64,000 nt of DNA from positions 62,001-126,000 of the forward strand of contig JAGQDJ010000082.1 of the NCBI GenBank assembly GCA_022885665.1, read 5' to 3'. The translations under genes were made by a program, and so were the position numbers. Of the stretch, positions 21,804 through 33,883 are shown one piece after another. The DNA is from Triops longicaudatus. Taxonomy: Eukaryota; Arthropoda; Branchiopoda; Notostraca; Triopsidae. Below the pieces are notes generated by a model, which was not told where the DNA came from, made no database searches, and saw nothing but the letters and a program-made list of their open reading frames with translations. Within the stretch, counting starts at the first letter, position 1. Every line of letters begins with the position of its first letter.

Positions 21804-24800
21804 TCACAGTTCGAAGACAGTTAAGGAGCCCCAAGAACAACCCGATTTGAGTACAACTGGAAGCAAGACATCTAAAGGTAAAGCCTTTTCCATGTTGATT
21901 TTCACGATTTGTGCCACTTGAACCAAGTCCTCCTCCGCTACCTGACAAACAATTTTTTCTTTCAGAAGTTGCGCAATTTTACAGAAACAATTTACCTCGT
22001 ACAAAAGTTCATCATGAAGCTGTAAAACTAAATTTGCGCCGCAAAATTCTTCACTTCTACTACGGCAGTCGCGCAAACTCATCCCCGGTAGGACAGACAC
22101 GGAGTTCGGGAATGCAATTCTTAATTGTTCCTCAATTTTAACCATTGCCGCTTTTACTATATCCGCAGCTGAACCCTGGATAGTTGTGTTTACGGCTTGC
22201 CTTTCTGCCTGGCCTAGACATGAATAACACACAATTTTCAATCTGCAATTGCGATATCAATGGATAAGGTATTAAAAAATTTCACAAAATTTTCCGGGGT
22301 GTCCTGAAAAGTGGTTTCCTAGACATTACACCTTTCAACCTGCCTTCGGGCAACAGCAGTTTTTTCAAATCATAATTGGATTGAAATAACATAATTGGAT
22401 TGAAATAAGTTTATATATATAAGTTCTGAGACTGCCAATTGCTTTTCATTAAAAAATGTGTGAACTTCACAAAAGTATGAAAAAGAAATTAAACATACAA
22501 TAGTGTTATGCAAACGATTGTAGACGTTAAAAAACTTTCGTTGGCTTTGAAAGGTGATTATAGAAAAATAATAACGACGTAAGTGTAAAATAAAAAATAT
22601 ACATATAAAATCTTACTTCTTAGAGCAACCTGGGAACTTTGGATAGCAGGAAGGTAACGCCTCCGATGTAGCAGTGTTTCTACATAGCCTAGTTCCCGAC
22701 ACCTCCTCACTGTCTCTTGCAAAAACTTATCAATACCTAATTTAGGTAAAATACGATTTAAAAAAATGTCGTATACAGTTAAGTAAAGAAACAGGCGAAC
22801 CTTTGTAGCTTTTCTTGAACGTTTCCACAAAAATAGCAGCTTCCGATTCATCCAGCCCAAGCTTTTCACCCAGAGATTTGTGCCCAATTCCATAAATCAT
22901 TCCGTAACAAACTTGCTTAGCTTGTTGACGCAAAGCAGCTGTAACCTACATCGAAAATAAGCGCGAATTTCTATCAAAGTTTATAACATTAAAAACTTAG
23001 TTACATGGCTTTCGTCAACGTTCTTCCATTTAGCCGCCACAAGTTTGAAAACATCCCCTTTGCCATTTAGGATGGTTTTAAGTTTAGTCTCGTTCGCCAT
23101 AAAGGCCAAAATTCTCAACTCCAGTTGGCTATAATCGGCAGCCAATAAAACGGCTCCTAATGTAATATTTTGCATGAAAACGACAAAAGCGAACGTTCGA
23201 CGTTATTGAACAAGAAAACAAAATGTCCACAATTACTACCTTTGCGTGGAATGAACGCCTTTCGCATGCTGATAACTTCTTCCGACACTTCATCGATCGA
23301 TTTTATGGTAAAATCCCGGGGAATACTTTGCAGATTAGGTTCACGCATCGAAACCCGCCCTGTTGCCGAAAAAAACTGACATTCGCCGTAGACCCTTTCC
23401 ATGCGCAGCTCTACATTCCTTTCTGCCAACTTACTTATCGGAAACAAAACCTATAGACCATTTTCATTAGTATTCTTGACAGGGAAAGTGTCACAACAAA
23501 AGTAACAATTACTTTATGCAGAGCACTATTAACTTTTCTCCAATCAAGGACGACTTGAGGAAGTGGGTGTGCGTCGACAAGCCTTAATAATGCTTCCTTG
23601 CTTACACTTGCTATTTGCTTCCGATTTTTGCACGTTCGTGACCCGCTTTTTGACAATCCAAGCTCTTTGTATAATACCTACATCACAACATACGTTAGCG
23701 CTTGTTTCACCTCACTGTAGCGTGACTACTTTGTCAGAAATTAAAACTTGCCTTTGCAACATCGTCAAGGGACGAAAGTCGGAAGGAACGTCCGGCCAAG
23801 TGATGCGCACGAGTCGTCAACTTCTCCAGTTTATTCTCTAAGACAGCTCGCAATTTTTCAGCGGTTTTGCGATCAAAGCCCAAACCGTTAAGCTCTAAGC
23901 CTACTAGGCAGCACATGGAAAGCATTTCTCCTAAAGCCATACTTCAATTTTAACAAAATTCTGTTGACTCTGCATAACAGCTTTTACTTTCCAAAGAATC
24001 CCACAAACGCAAATCCTCTAACTTGGTTCGGACAGCCGGAAAAGCTGAATATAATACCTTACTTTCCCAGAGAGCTTTCTCGAACGCCAGCATACTATTG
24101 TTGTTGATCTTCTTTTGTTCTAACAAAAATTCTGGAGCAAACGATGCCATCTGCGTATATGCGTGTAATACAAAAAAAGTCAGAAGTATAAAAGAGCAAG
24201 TAAAATGCCTACCAGCGCAAAAAATGAATTATCTTCCGACTCGGGGTCCATAAGCCAAAGGGCTGTCTCCAAATCATAGATTCTGGTGGGAATATTGAGA
24301 TTAATACCAAATATGCGGTGTAGGGCCCTCATTTGCTTCGCAGCGCCCCACATAAGACACAGCTTGCATCCCTGGAATGTCTTCGCAAATCTCATCGCCA
24401 CTGTTTCGATATCTGCCGAGGTATCTACAATGCACATATTTCACTGTTTAATAAGAATTCAACAAAACGATAAAGAAAACTTAAAAGGAAATCTACCTGT
24501 GGCTTTGAATGAAATGTAATATTCTTTTTCGGTATCCCATCGAACAGCCACGCCTACCAGCATTTGATCCGACGTGCCAATACGGAAACCAAATTCCCTA
24601 TTACTGACCTTTGTGCTTCGCCTCGAAACCCGAGCTCCAATTTGAGTTTTTGGGGGTAAAACATTCGTTTCGAAAACTAGCGTAACAGCCGATAAGCAAC
24701 TCTGGCTCCAGTTTTTCAGAAAAGTATCATACGAGTCCTCGGTTTGGTCAACTTCAACCAAGCAGGTTGTTTTGTCTTTAGGAAAAATTTTGCGCTTGCT

Positions 24801-27800
24801 CTGTTTCATAAGAACGGTCAATTTGGTCGAAGATTCGAGCGGCGGTTCGGTTTTGTTGCCTCGGAGGCTTCGAGAACGCATTTGAGGCGTGGCTTCAACT
24901 AATTCAGGGCTAGCAAACTCGCTCGTTTTCAACGTAGTTTTTGCCTGCGTCTTCCGCGTCCTTATCGGTGTTTCTGTAATTAAATCCTGACTTTCTGCGA
25001 CTACAGCGAGTTCGTGTGGTTTGTTCTGTATTTTGGATGGCAGTAGTTGTTTCGGTAAAATCGGTGAAGGTTCTTTGATAACAGGAGGGGATCTTATTTT
25101 GTTAGGAAAATTTAAGTTGCGCATCCGACTGAAACAGCTTTCTTCGTTTTCTTCTTCTTCTTCGAAACGCAAAGCAAGTTTGGCTGGTGAATTCTCTTTA
25201 AAATACGTTTGGAAGACCGCCTCAAAGTATGAATCCGAGAGTGTATCCTCGTGGTATGAGAGGCTCTTCGAAGACTGTAACGAATTCGGGCTTTTCAGTG
25301 CACTTCTGGATGAATTCCTTCGATTTCTCGTTGATTTAATCAAACTTGGGGTTTGATTTGCGTTGGTGCGCGGCCTGTTTGAGTTATTGGGAGAATCAAT
25401 CAGGCTTGGGGTTTGGTTTGACTGGTTAGATAGTTTTGAAGAAAAGACTAACTCTTCAGTGCAGATGTCGTAATAAGGAGTTTTGGGCTGACTGGGTGAT
25501 TTTTCGGGGAAAAGGTCTTCGCTTTCTGGAACTTCTAAGGGTTTTAAGCCTGGAGACGTAGCCGGCGATCCTGAACGTGATCTTTTACTCGGAGGCGGTA
25601 AGGACAGACTAGTTGAAACAGAATGACGCTTGGTATATAGATTTTCTTTTTTTTGGATGTCTAGAAGGGCCTGAGAGTCAAGTTGGAAACTATCGAAACA
25701 GGTTGCTCCATCAACGGTAGAATTAGAATCAAACAAATCTGGTGTCACTCCCACATCATTAGGTTTAGAAACTAAAGCCGGGGTTTTGTTGAGGCTGTGA
25801 CTCGAGTTTCGCGACGCTTTGGATGTTGACAATAGCGAGGATGATAACCTGGTAAGCGAACGGCTGGAGGAGATACGGAGTGATTTTTTCGATGAACGGT
25901 GACTGCTCTGAAGTAAGTTTGGTGAAGCTTCCGACACATTTGAAATATTGGGGATGGAACGGACAACTGGCGAGTTATGTAGAACAGTTTCCGTTGGTAA
26001 AGTGCATTGACTTTTTTGTTTCTCCCAGTGTAGATCCTTTAAACCGAGTTCCCTCTTAAAGGTAGAAAAGAAAAGCTCTATCAAAAACTAGCTTGTGCAT
26101 TATTTAAAATATTTGATGTCAAGGGAATTTCCCTCCTCCACATAAAACGCTGCGATAGTGCGACGAGGTTAGGTTAAAAATACAATAATGATTAAAAACA
26201 CAACAAATTGAGAACTTGATGTCTACGTACTCTTAAAAGTTCCTGAGCTTCGCTAACAATCATGCGAGCCGCCTCGCTCTCGGTGATGTTTCTGCTACCC
26301 GTGATCCACACCATTCGTCTCGCTTGTCGTTGTTGAACTTCATATGCTGTTTCCCCATCTGTGGCTCTGGCACTAAGTACAGTGCATAGTATCGTAGTAA
26401 TGAATTAATAATTATTAAAAATTCTCGGATGAGTTGATACAAAAATTGCAATTATTTCACAATATGTAAAGTGATGTACGGAACTGAAAAGCAAAAAACC
26501 GTGACACGAAACAAATAAAATTTCCAAGAGAAGGAAGCAAAAGCGTAGATAAAAAAAAATAACCACCACTTGTGAAAACAGTTTTACCTTTCAAACGGTA
26601 TTGCTCTTCGCAGTGCAACTTCAACATCCATGGGCAAAGCCGCTGCCAAACTCACAACGGATTCGAATCCCGCATTGAAAAGTAGACGAGCACGCTGACC
26701 GTCCAAGCAGGGCAAACGCACCAAGTCGCACAATTCACGCTGGACACCGAACTGCAGGCGTTCTTGTGAACGGTCCAAAAGCAGAGTTAAACTGTGCCAC
26801 CCCAGCTTAGAGCAAAATGCCTTTACCATACCTAAGGGAGGAGAAAAGTGACCGTCATGAAAATGAATGAAAGTGAAAGGCTCGTATATATTTTTCGCTT
26901 TTTTTTTCATAATTTTCGAGCTTTACCAGCAAAAGTTGCCGCCTGTTGTTGCAAATTCTGCAAGAAGCCTTTGTTACAGCCATATTTCTCCGTGACGGTT
27001 GCTAAAGGTACCTCATTGACAAGGTCATGCAATGCTAAGGCGATGTAAAACCTTACATGGATCGCGTGTTGCTTTGCCTACATTAGGGATAATGAATTTT
27101 GTGCTTTCTTCTTTTTTTGCGCGACTTTGCATTCTATTTTACCTGTTTTGCCAAGGCGAAGTTAACATTTCCCTTCATGGCTCTGATTAAAAATCTCTCT
27201 TCTACGCCTACCAGTTCTCCAACTCGCTTTAATTCGGGGCTTAAATGCTCCCAGAGGGTTAAATATGCTAGCCAATCCATATTCGTCCATTGCTTTGCAA
27301 TGTAAATGGGCGTGACCTAATGAAAATAACACGTTATTTCCTGTTCGCAACGTGGCTACCCGAAAGGAAAGATAAAATGGAAACCTGGTAAATCACGTGC
27401 AAGTCACTTTCTAAAGAAAAACTGCGCCTTGCTTTCTCAAGTTCACTAAAAACTAGCAAACTTTCATCCGGTGAAAGGGCGGAAACTAGACAAGCTTGTC
27501 CCAATTGCGTGGCTACATAGCGAATATCTTCCGTATCATCGATTTTTTGCAACCTGAACGAAAACGTATGAAGAGTCAAAGATTTCAATATTAAGGATAT
27601 ATTCATATAACGAAACAAGTTTATATATAAAAAAAATCGACATAGAGCAAGTCAACAATATATCAAGTAACGGTAAAGCGGAAGCAAAATGAAACAAGGA
27701 CACTACTTGTCATTCTTTTTACCTCACGAATTCGTTTTTCTCCAAAAACTGGACACAGCTTGTGATCAGCGAATCGGAAACCTGGCGGTCGGGGTCGGCT

Positions 27801-30103
27801 TCTCTCCACGAAGCAGCCAACAATGTACAATTAGCATAGAGGGCAACTTCTACAGGTTTTGTGGCCACTCTACTTGCTATTACCTAAAAAAAAAAATGCT
27901 GTTTAATACTGTAACAGGCCGACTTCAAAATAAAAAAAAAATTCTCTTTGTTTACTACATATTATAATCAATTAGAAGCTTACTTCCAAAATAGCTCTTT
28001 TCATACTTTCGGCTACAGTTTCTTCTCCCGCTTTGGCTAAGCAACTTTGCACAGGCTTCAATTCCGACTTGACCAACATTTCCACTTGTTTCCTCTCGTG
28101 AGCCTGGCAAATTAAGATGCTTTCTCCTAAAAGATTATGGATAATCAGATTAAAATGGTTTAAAGAGCAACGATTTTTCACAAACCTTCACTATCAACAC
28201 CTTGGCGACCAGCACGCCCTATCATTTGTCGGTAAGCTAGAGTGTCAATGAGACAGCCTTGGAAAAACGCAGAACGAACAATTACCCTTCTAGCGGGTAA
28301 GTTCACACCCGACGACAAAGTAGATGTCGCAACGAGAACTCGAATCGCTCCTGAGCGAAAAGACCCTTCTATAATGTCTCTTTCTTCCATTGTAAGTCCG
28401 GCGTGATGAAAGGCCACGCCAAATCGAATCGTTCGAGCTAAGACTGGATCCAATCCCGCTGGGCAGCGCTTCAAATGCTCGAGAACTTCGACCAGTTTGG
28501 CCGGTACCAGCTGTGATCTTAGTTCAGAACGTATGGAACCAACTGAATCTCCCTCAACTCGATCGGCTGGCTTTCCTTAAAAAAAAATCTTTACATTATT
28601 TGTTCCATGAAAGTTAAAGATAATATAAAAACCTATACTGAAGAACTCGCTGGCAACATTCTCTGCCAGTTTTTCACACCAAGCTTTACTAGGACAGAAA
28701 ACGAGAACAGAATGGCCTGCCAGAATTGTTTCTAAGCAAAGGTTCACCAACAAGTCCGAATCGTTCTGCGCACAAAAAATGTTGCATAGCTATAAATGGT
28801 AAATATATTATTAAGGTACCTGAAGCGGTACAATGGGTTTAAGTGTCTTCACTGGAATGAATTCGGAGTTGTAAATAACTTGGTCAATTTTTATGTACTC
28901 TGCTAGGGGAATGGGACGAAAGTCAGTTTTGTAGAAGGCTGAATCTAGCCACTGAGCCAACAAGGGAAGATTGGGAAGAGTAGCAGACATGCCGATAATT
29001 TGGAGTGCAGAAGATGTGGATTTTCGACTCATATAAAGTAATTTTGTGAGCAATAGCTCTAATAAATAACCTCGATGAGGATCGCTTAAAAGGTGAAGTT
29101 CATCTACAACGACAGTTCGTAGTTGTGCCAGTTGATTTTCTTCCAAGAGCCTGGGCGACACAAAAACAAATTTAAAGAAATTAAAGTTTATAATGGAAGA
29201 TGAATTACCTGTTGACTAGACTATTCGCTTTTTCTACTGTACAAATGGCAATGTCAATTGCTTGTAATCCGCCTGCCGGCGAATGACTACCCATAAAACC
29301 ACCAACTTTAATACCTTCGTCTTGAACCAAATTCTAAAAGAAATTTGAAACGAAGCTTAGATTTTTTTCGCATTAGTGTATTTAACAACGACAGTTATAG
29401 TACGTTGATTTTAGTTCTGTTATAGTACGTTGATTTGTAAAACAAGTGTTACCAGTTCTCTAGCCACGTTAGTTATTTATCCAAACTTTTATTACGACGA
29501 TAAAATAAACTGAATTGCAGTTTTACTACTCACGTGTAAATGATGCATCTTTTCACGCGCTAATGAAATATACGGAACGATAAATAAAGCTTTTTTTTTA
29601 TGGTCCACAACGGATTTCAGCATCAGAAGTTCTGCAATAAGTGTTTTACCTAAGATACTCTCTTAGTTAAACAAACCCAGAAAAAAAAGTTTTCTTACCA
29701 GCCGAGGTAGGAGCCGAATATACCAGATTTTTCCCAGCTAAAACGCCATCCAATAACAGGCACTCAACTTGCCACGGGAACATTGAAAATATGCCCCTTT
29801 GTCCATATTTCTAAATGGATTATGTTTGACCAATAATGTGTAACTTCAAACCTGAACGTTTTCGTCACTTACTTCTGAAATGGAAGTGGGCAAGCCCCAT
29901 TCTGATATTTTCGTACGAGAACTAGGGCTAAGAGTTGCTGTTAGTTGTGAAATTTTACTTGTTTCGCTACAAGGGCGCCGAGCTGATCTAAGAGGAGTTG
30001 AGGCTGAAAGTGGTGTTCGTAATAATTGACCAGATGACGAGCGACCTGGACACAAAAGTGTTGGCGACGCTATTGCATTTGTGGAGCTTGCTTGTGTACT
30101 CAT
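21804..30103 (-). CDS. POLQ: DNA polymerase theta (helicase-polymerase)
   Basis: Drives microhomology-mediated end joining; fly homologue mus308. Exons: 29852-30103, 29699-29810, 29534-29649, 29209-29333, 28820-29150, 28633-28765, 28186-28575, 27984-28126, 27723-27883, 27385-27553, 27143-27316, 26927-27077, 26588-26831, 26231-26372, 24497-26054, 24213-24424, 24005-24150, 23752-23941, 23513-23677, 23240-23450, 23005-23156, 22801-22945, 22617-22736, 21996-22213, 21804-21941; about 1965 aa. Helicase part (1-880): APTSAGKT, DELHLL, SATLPN, FHHAGL, GRAGRQG. Central part (880-1400) is one 1.56-kb exon, Ser-rich and disordered. Polymerase part: degenerate exonuclease-like domain, then motif A DYSQLELR, motif B RQQAKQVCYGMIYG, motif C HDELLYE. 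The start is ATG 30103 (MSTQASS); an upstream in-frame ATG at 30142 is less likely. The intron 23678-23751 is GC-AG. The join 24005/23941 is weakly supported. Confidence 0.95.
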
Positions 30104-30280
30104 TCTTGTTAATAACTTTAAAATTAAAAAAAAAACTTGCAATGACTTAAACTTCGCGAGAGTGCATTTTGGCGCCAGTTAATTTCTGTTTAACAACAGC
30201 TGCTTCGACTGGAGCGCCATTTAAACTGAACTCAAACGATATTGGTATCGAGTATCATATCGGCTACAAATGTTTCAGGA

Positions 30281-30550
30281 ATGCTGCAGAGGTCGTATAA
30301 CGACGTGGTTCGTCTTGAAACTTTTAAATAAATTAATGAGGTTAAGCGCGTAACGAAATTGCCACTGGACCACTTAATGTACTGGAGCATGTTTCAAAGG
30401 GAAAAGACATTTTTCGCACTAATTCTCAAAATTCCTAAGATTTTAACATCTGCAATGGTAAATAAAGGTTTAAAAACGGCAAAAATTATAGAGAAAATAT
30501 TTGTCAGCACTACGGAAGGACTAAACAAATTCCGTAAAAGACATTTATGA
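30281..30550 (+). pseudogene. Small ORF divergent from POLQ, interrupted by one in-frame TAA
   Basis: ATG 30281 opens MLQRSYNDVVRLETFK, then TAA at 30329-30331. The same frame goes on with INEVKRVTKLPLDHLMYWSM and stays open to TGA at 30548, 89 sense codons in all. The later part is lysine-rich with a hydrophobic stretch (FFALILKIP). It starts 178 bp from the POLQ ATG on the other strand, so it could use a shared promoter. Possible readings: a pseudogene, a sequencing error, stop readthrough, or use of Met 30380 (MYWSMFQRE). No family recognised. Confidence 0.35.
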
Positions 30551-30627
30551 AGTCCTTTTTGTGGGACAAAATAAGTTTCCATGTGAAACAAATATTTTCC
30601 ACGTTAAGAAAACCAAACTTTCAGCAG

Positions 30628-30769
30628 CAGGCCCGTAGCCAGGGTTAGCGGGTTAATCTCCCACCCCCGATATTTTTATAGTGATGAATATACGCAAAAC
30701 CCAAATGTCGAATAAGATTTTATATTGCCCCCCCCCCCCCCCCTAACCGGAATCCTGGCTAGGGGCCTG
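30628..30769. mobile_element. Short inverted-repeat element with C run
   Basis: The left end CAGGCCCGTAGCCAGG and the right end, read in complement, CAGGCCCCTAGCCAGG match at 15 of 16 positions. The interior has a run of about 16 C. No transposase and no clear target duplication. Fits a small non-autonomous DNA transposon; the same G/C-run design occurs near 17533. Confidence 0.65.
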
Positions 30770-31721
30770 TTAAACAATATAATGTAAAGTACTTATGATT
30801 CTATATAAAATTAGAATATTTCAATAATGTTAGTGAAAAATCTATAGGAGCTTACACTGTAATCTTTCTTTCAACGGCAGAAACAGAGATTTACGGTATC
30901 GTGATAATTATCTGATGCACAACTCACTTCAGGTTACTGCGTGGAGGTCTTAGTCTCTAATCTAAATATCTGTGTTTACGAACGAGCGAACATAAAAAAG
31001 CTCTCGTTTTTTTTACCCAAAAAATATAATGAATTTGGTCTTTTCAAAATTACAAACTCTGTCTGAATTTTATGTCTGTGTGCATTACTTCGTTCCACGT
31101 TACTTTATCGTCAGTGGGTTCGTCACGAATGACAACAGTTGCAAAACTTCATGAGCGCAAATGCCAAATCAGCCCTAGCTCTAGCGGGATTCAAGTTAAG
31201 TTGCAATTTTGATCCTGAAAATAGTGAAGCAAATTATCTTAAACAGGCAAAGAAGTTGTTCCTACATAGACTAAATTGTTGAGTCGCCTCTATAGTAGAA
31301 TATCGTTATAATGAACCTTCCGTTAGCAGAAAAAACTGTTATCCGAATTTAGTTTTATCAGAGTCTTTTTCTTCACACTTACATAACTCAAGACCTTACA
31401 AACTATTCAGTATAACCGGGAACTCGTCATAAAATTGGGTTTGATATATTGAGGTTCTACTGTAGTGTACATTAAAAGAAGCCTACTGCGTTTGTTAAGC
31501 ATAGCTAAAAGTTATATTTCACAAAGCTCCGCAATATGTGCGTACATTTTAAATTGTCAATTGAAATTGTCGGAAGATAATCTGGAGCCACAAGACGGCG
31601 ATTGTTTTCATACGTTCGAATTTTTTAAACAATACAACCCGATTAGAAATTAAACTTCGTCCAAGAGCAGCTAAACCGACGGGATTATGTTGATGGAAAA
31701 AGCCACTCGAAAATCTCCGCA

Positions 31722-31754
31722 CAAAATACGAAGGTTAGGGATTTTCGTATTTTG
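31722..31754. repeat. Perfect 11-bp hairpin
   Basis: CAAAATACGAA (31722-31732) and its exact complement (31744-31754) are separated by 11 nt. Too short for a pre-miRNA; it may be a remnant of an inverted-repeat element. Confidence 0.4.
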
Positions 31755-33652
31755 CTGAACGTAAAACCCAGCAGAAAGACGCTGTCAACTTCTAGACACC
31801 ACGTGCGTAAGTAATTGGCAGTTTCAGCGCAAACTAAATGGAATCCAGGGACGGATATCTAGTTATTCAAGAAGCCAAGTCCGTACGTAATATTAAGAGT
31901 AGGGCTTAATTTAAATAGAATGAAAATATGGAAAATGAATAGAATAAAAAATGTGTCTAGAAGTCTCCATTTTACTACCTTACAGAGTACACATCGGATG
32001 AATAATTGACATAACTGAAGACAATTTCTGAAACGAGGAAGCCATCCTGTTCTCGTTCTTCCGTGTAATCTACAGTACTTGAAATTAATATCGTACTTAT
32101 GGCCTAAAACTGCCCAATGGGCTTGCAAAACGGGCATGACTCCCGGAAATCCTTGAGGATTACGCTTTAGTCAGATATTTTTAAGTAGCACATTCTAAAC
32201 GCACGTTATCCTTTTCTCCCAAGCGTAAAATGAAAGGGGGATCTGACTTCAGGACAAATTAGCAGCCCTATAAGCTGCCCTTTCACTTCCATGAGGACGA
32301 TACTTTTTTCAAGTACTGTACATTTCGTTTACTAAGAAAATAATTAACGAGTTAAGTCACCGACAAACAGCTGGCATGAGACAGTAGAGACAAATTACAA
32401 GAATAAACAGTTACTCGTATCTCACTTTTTTGTCAGTAGTTTACTGTTGTTCTCTAAACTGCTCTAAATAATTAAATCTGACTTTAAATTCACTGCTTGA
32501 AGAAGTGTTCTATACTTGCTGCCTTATTTGCTACGATTAGGGGGAAAAGACTAGAAATAAGATTAAATGATGATTTAAACTGCATTCTTCATATATTTGT
32601 TTCATTTGTGCATTTGCTTGGCCGACATTTCGATGAAGAGTTGGCTCATTTTTCCATTTCTACCCATGAGACAAAGAGCCAAAAAAATATTTCTTCATAT
32701 GTTATGATAATGTGAATTTTCTTGCATCATTATTACAATATTATATTACTATTACAGTCAATAATTCAACATTATATATTAATAAATATCTATGAATGTT
32801 ATATGACAGACTTTGAACGTGTAAATGGTAGCTGACAGACGAAAGATCAACCTTCATCTGAACCAGTCTTAATTTCATTCACACCGAAATAATCGCTACA
32901 CTTTTGGGATACTCATATTGCAATATAATTCTGTAATTTTGTGCGTCGTGTAAAATTACTTCAGAGAAATAACGTGTTTTTATGCATGCGGCCTTAACGT
33001 TCAGTACAACTTTTGTTCCGTTTTTAAGTACCTACAACAAACATGACAGTGAAAGTATTGGATCGGTTTCCTGAAACAAAGGTGCAAAATCATACTTTAG
33101 TTTATTCCTCAGTTAGTATTTGTTATCTTTTTTTTTTCTTTCGGTACGAAACTTTTCCTAGAAGATAGCTGGTGTGATTTGCCGCGACCACTTGGTGCCA
33201 CGCCTCGTGGTGTCTGTCGTTAAAAGCTGTAATTTTTGTAACAACGGCCTCACGTTAGAATTGACCTGCAATTGGTTTTGTTTTATTACGAAAACGTCAA
33301 TCGTTCTGTTTCTTAGGGGCTCCGTAGCTTGTCAGTTATGGCTATAATCGTAATTGTGCTCTGTTTTAGGTGACCCTCATATCTTCTGGGTTAGCTTTTC
33401 AAAGCATTGCAATCAGTGGCACTTCTCAAGGGAATGGGCTTGTGTGTTTAACCCAAAACGCAAATCTAGTAAGCTCGAATTGCACCAACTCAACATTTTG
33501 GTGTAACGACCACTTGTGTTTTAATTCTTTAGCTCATATAATCCAAAGTACAAAGAGACTTGTCGACCTCTGACAGCACACGAAATAAACCCGAAGTCAA
33601 TGGCAGTTTCTGAAAATACTCAAGCCGAGCTATATTGATTTCTCTTTGCAAC

Positions 33653-33883
33653 ATGCCTTACCCTTCTACTGTGAACGCCCACAGGTACCCTAAGGCGATT
33701 TGCGTCCCTTACCGGGAGGTGGCAGTCAGCGATATCCCACAGTTATATGTTCTGAACGATCAAGGGTGGGAAAAGGATCCCCATGAACATTTTACAGCCC
33801 CCGTAAATTTTAAAAATGAGGGCAAAAAATGTTTCACATGTTTAAATAAAAACAGCGGAATGTATTGTTTGATACAATTGTGA
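33653..33883 (+). CDS. Hypothetical 76-aa ORF
   Basis: ATG 33653 to TGA 33881. The product is polar with several Cys, Pro and Tyr (PKAICVPYREVAVSDIPQLY, then KKCFTCLNKNSGMYCL). The frame is open upstream to 33612. A possible 3' splice site (CCCACAG at about 33685) lies inside the ORF, so it could be the last exon of a spliced gene whose earlier exons I did not find. No domain recognised; chance is a real alternative. Confidence 0.25.
   Translation: MPYPSTVNAHRYPKAICVPYREVAVSDIPQLYVLNDQGWEKDPHEHFTAPVNFKNEGKKCFTCLNKNSGMYCLIQL

Noticed and set aside
24459..26084. 541-codon ORF as a separate gene
   Set aside because: Its edges coincide with an acceptor at 26055 and a donor at 24496 whose phases fit the flanking POLQ exons; it is the central POLQ exon.
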